Shown here piece after piece: positions 6,369-7,848 of a stretch of 7,848 bases of DNA. Every line of letters begins with the position of its first letter. Position 1 is the first letter of the stretch. This DNA comes from Candidatus Woesearchaeota archaeon (GTDB lineage Archaea > Nanobdellota > Nanobdellia > SCGC-AAA011-G17 > JACPNG01). A program made the translations under genes and the position numbers. Location of the stretch: NCBI GenBank assembly GCA_018303705.1, contig JAGVXQ010000020.1:1-7848 (forward strand), read 5' to 3'. The notes below the pieces were generated by a model. The model worked only from the letters and a program-made list of their open reading frames with translations. It did not search any database and had not been told where the DNA came from.

Positions 6369-7848
6369 TTATTCCCAAGGCACTTTGTGCGGTCCAGCAG
6401 CAAATAACATCAAGCCAAAATACGGAGATTTGACATGCAATGATTTGAATTGCTATAGTGTATATGATGACAGCATAAGCCCTAATGCAGGCGGCAACAA
6501 AAAGCACGGAGAATCCTGGTGTGTATATGACAAATTCCCTGGCTTAGGAAGAGATAGGCCTGGTGCAAGGCATTACAGGAATCTTTGCATAGCAGGCGAG
6601 CAATTTGTTGAGCCATGTGAAGACTTCAGGAGCCAGATATGCATACAAGGAGTTCTTAGCAAGGAAATTCTAGAAACCCAGCCAAGTTTCAATCTTCAAA
6701 AAGGCTCTGATTACGTTGAAGCTGCATGCAGGAAGAACAGGTTCGATCAATGCTCTAAGTTCACAAAGAAATCTGACTGCGAAAACGTTGCTTACTCAGA
6801 TTGCTACTGGCTTGAAGCAGGAATCGTAAATGTAACAGTTTCTCTTGAAGGTATAGGCATAACCGGAGACATTGAAACAACCCCCCCTGGAATTTGCGCT
6901 CCTCTCGTTCCTCCTGGCTTGAAATTCTGGCCAGACAATGAGATAGTAAACCTTGGCAAGGAAATTCCAGAGCAAACTAAGCAAGCACAGCAAAACATAG
7001 TTGGCAAATCTCCTGATCTTGATGCAAAATCAGTCTGTAACTCAGCATCCCGTGAATGTCTTGTTATGTTTGAAAACCGCCCATTGCAAGGCATAAGAAA
7101 CAAGTGCATAAAAAACTGCCACTGCCTTGAAGAAAACTGGATAATCGCAGGCTATAATTTATGCGCAAGCCAAGGTGACTGTGGAGCAAAATACAACACC
7201 CTTGACAAGGTTACTCTGACAGGCCTACAAGTAATTGATGAAAAAAACAACAGGAAATTCACATTGGACATGCTTGGCAGAACAGCAATTGCAAAAGCAG
7301 GAACTTCCCCAAAAGAGCCTAGCTTCTTCAAGAGGCTTGACCAAAACAAGGGTTGGGCATCTCTTTTGGCCATAGCAGGAACAGGCGCAATAAAGGGGTT
7401 GGTTGGTGAAATGAAAAAAACGAAAGATGAAAGGGATTATACTGCAATATTCAGCGGTGCATTCAGCAGCCTCAACCCGCTTACAAGCGGCATGAACCTG
7501 TTCCAGACATTCAAGGGCATTGGTGGTACGGTGGAAGGTAAAGGCAATGGTGCTCTTTTAGGTAAGGTTGTTGCAATAGATTCAATAACAGGTAAAACAA
7601 CTTCTAATGTTAATGGAATAGCTAAAGATAGTAGCTTAAATTTTAACATCCAACAACAAGTATGGGATGATCTAAATGAAGAAGAAAGAAAGACAATAAT
7701 GGATCAACTTAAACTAGGTAATGATGACCTTATAACTAAAGCTACAGACAGTATCTTAAATTTTAACATCCAACAACAAGTATGGGATGATCTAAATGAA
7801 GAAGAAAGAAAGACAATAATGGATCAACTTAAACTAGGTAATGATGAC
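6352..7848 (+). CDS. Continuation of the second Cys-rich protein, shifted frame, open at the right edge
   Basis: The frame is open for 499 codons to the window end, with no start codon backed by a ribosome binding site, so it is the rest of the 5460 gene. A GTG at 6334 is the nearest upstream in-frame alternative start. Blocks shared with the 1187-residue paralogue come in the same order: CDYSQGTLC (6364-6390), HGESWC with ARHYRNLC (about 6505-6588), EPCEDFRSQIC (6613-6645), VPPGLKFW (6907-6930), and QGDCGAKYNT (about 7171-7200). A weakly hydrophobic stretch, WASLLAIAGTGAIKGLVG (about 7357-7410), corresponds to the first hydrophobic segment of the paralogue. Beyond it the second hydrophobic segment and Ig-like repeats of the paralogue are not found. 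Instead, from about 7555 the GC content drops to about 30 % and the protein turns into a charged 40-residue repeat (WDDLNEEERKTIMDQLKLGN). The cysteine pattern is intact after the frameshift, which argues that the shift is recent or artefactual. Confidence 0.8.
7621..7848 (+). repeat. 120-bp in-frame tandem repeat, two copies, cut by the window edge
   Basis: Unit 1 is 7621-7740 and unit 2 starts at 7741 with 108 of 120 bases visible. The copies differ at only three bases, all in the first 14 of the unit, and 7635-7728 is identical to 7755-7848. Each unit codes for 40 residues without cysteine, rich in Asp, Glu, Lys and Gln, and probably helical (NFNIQQQVWDDLNEEERK followed by TIMDQLKLGNDD). 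The unit is about 29 % GC against roughly 40-50 % for most of the gene upstream. The window stops inside the second copy, so the true copy number is unknown. Confidence 0.93.

Noticed and set aside
6804..7109. Antisense open frame of about 101 codons opposite the second Cys-rich gene
   Set aside because: The opposite strand carries the conserved VPPGLKFW region; the antisense frame has no start signals or recognisable features.

Overview
The window looks like a piece of a DPANN-type archaeal genome (Woesearchaeota/Pacearchaeota-like is my best guess, from memory of the families). The signs are a 69-residue archaeal histone with a strong Shine-Dalgarno site, archaeal TATA-type promoters placed for leaderless or short-leader transcripts, a class III (pilin-like) signal peptide of the KRGQ type, and large secreted cysteine-rich proteins. 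No RNA gene, CRISPR array or insertion sequence is visible.

Layout. Positions 1-654 are an AT-rich block (about 32-33 % GC in sampled lines). It holds the last 25 codons of a plus-strand gene entering from the left, whose tail resembles a D12-class DNA adenine methylase. This tail overlaps end-to-end with a convergent minus-strand gene for a 204-residue protein of unknown function; together they may be a restriction-modification pair, which is an inference. Positions 655-829 are a divergent promoter region. From 830 the composition rises to about 43-47 % GC in most sampled lines. The histone gene comes first (830-1039). After 27 bases, with no visible promoter of its own, comes a TTG-started gene for an 1187-residue secreted or membrane-anchored protein (1067-4630). 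A new TATA box follows, then a pilin-like gene (4684-5454), and 5 bases later a paralogue of the 1187-residue protein (5460 onward).

The two large proteins share a 20-cysteine N-terminal scaffold with almost identical spacing, a Gln-rich linker, a CxC-x3-HH-x2-C motif, and further conserved blocks (GESWC, ARHY/SRHY, VPPGLKFW). The first copy ends in four Ig-like repeats, each with a paired Cys signature. The second copy is interrupted by a frameshift near 6347-6368. It then stays open to the right edge, where similarity to the first copy stops. There it enters a 29 % GC stretch with a 120-bp (40-residue) tandem repeat that runs off the window.

Taken together, the right-hand 6.8 kb looks like a cell-surface locus: two modular Cys-rich exoproteins around a pilin-like subunit. 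A role in attachment or a cell-surface layer is a reasonable hypothesis, but the sequence does not prove it. The most notable points are the conserved 20-Cys scaffold, the different C-terminal modules on the two paralogues, the frameshift, and the possible restriction-modification pair on the left.
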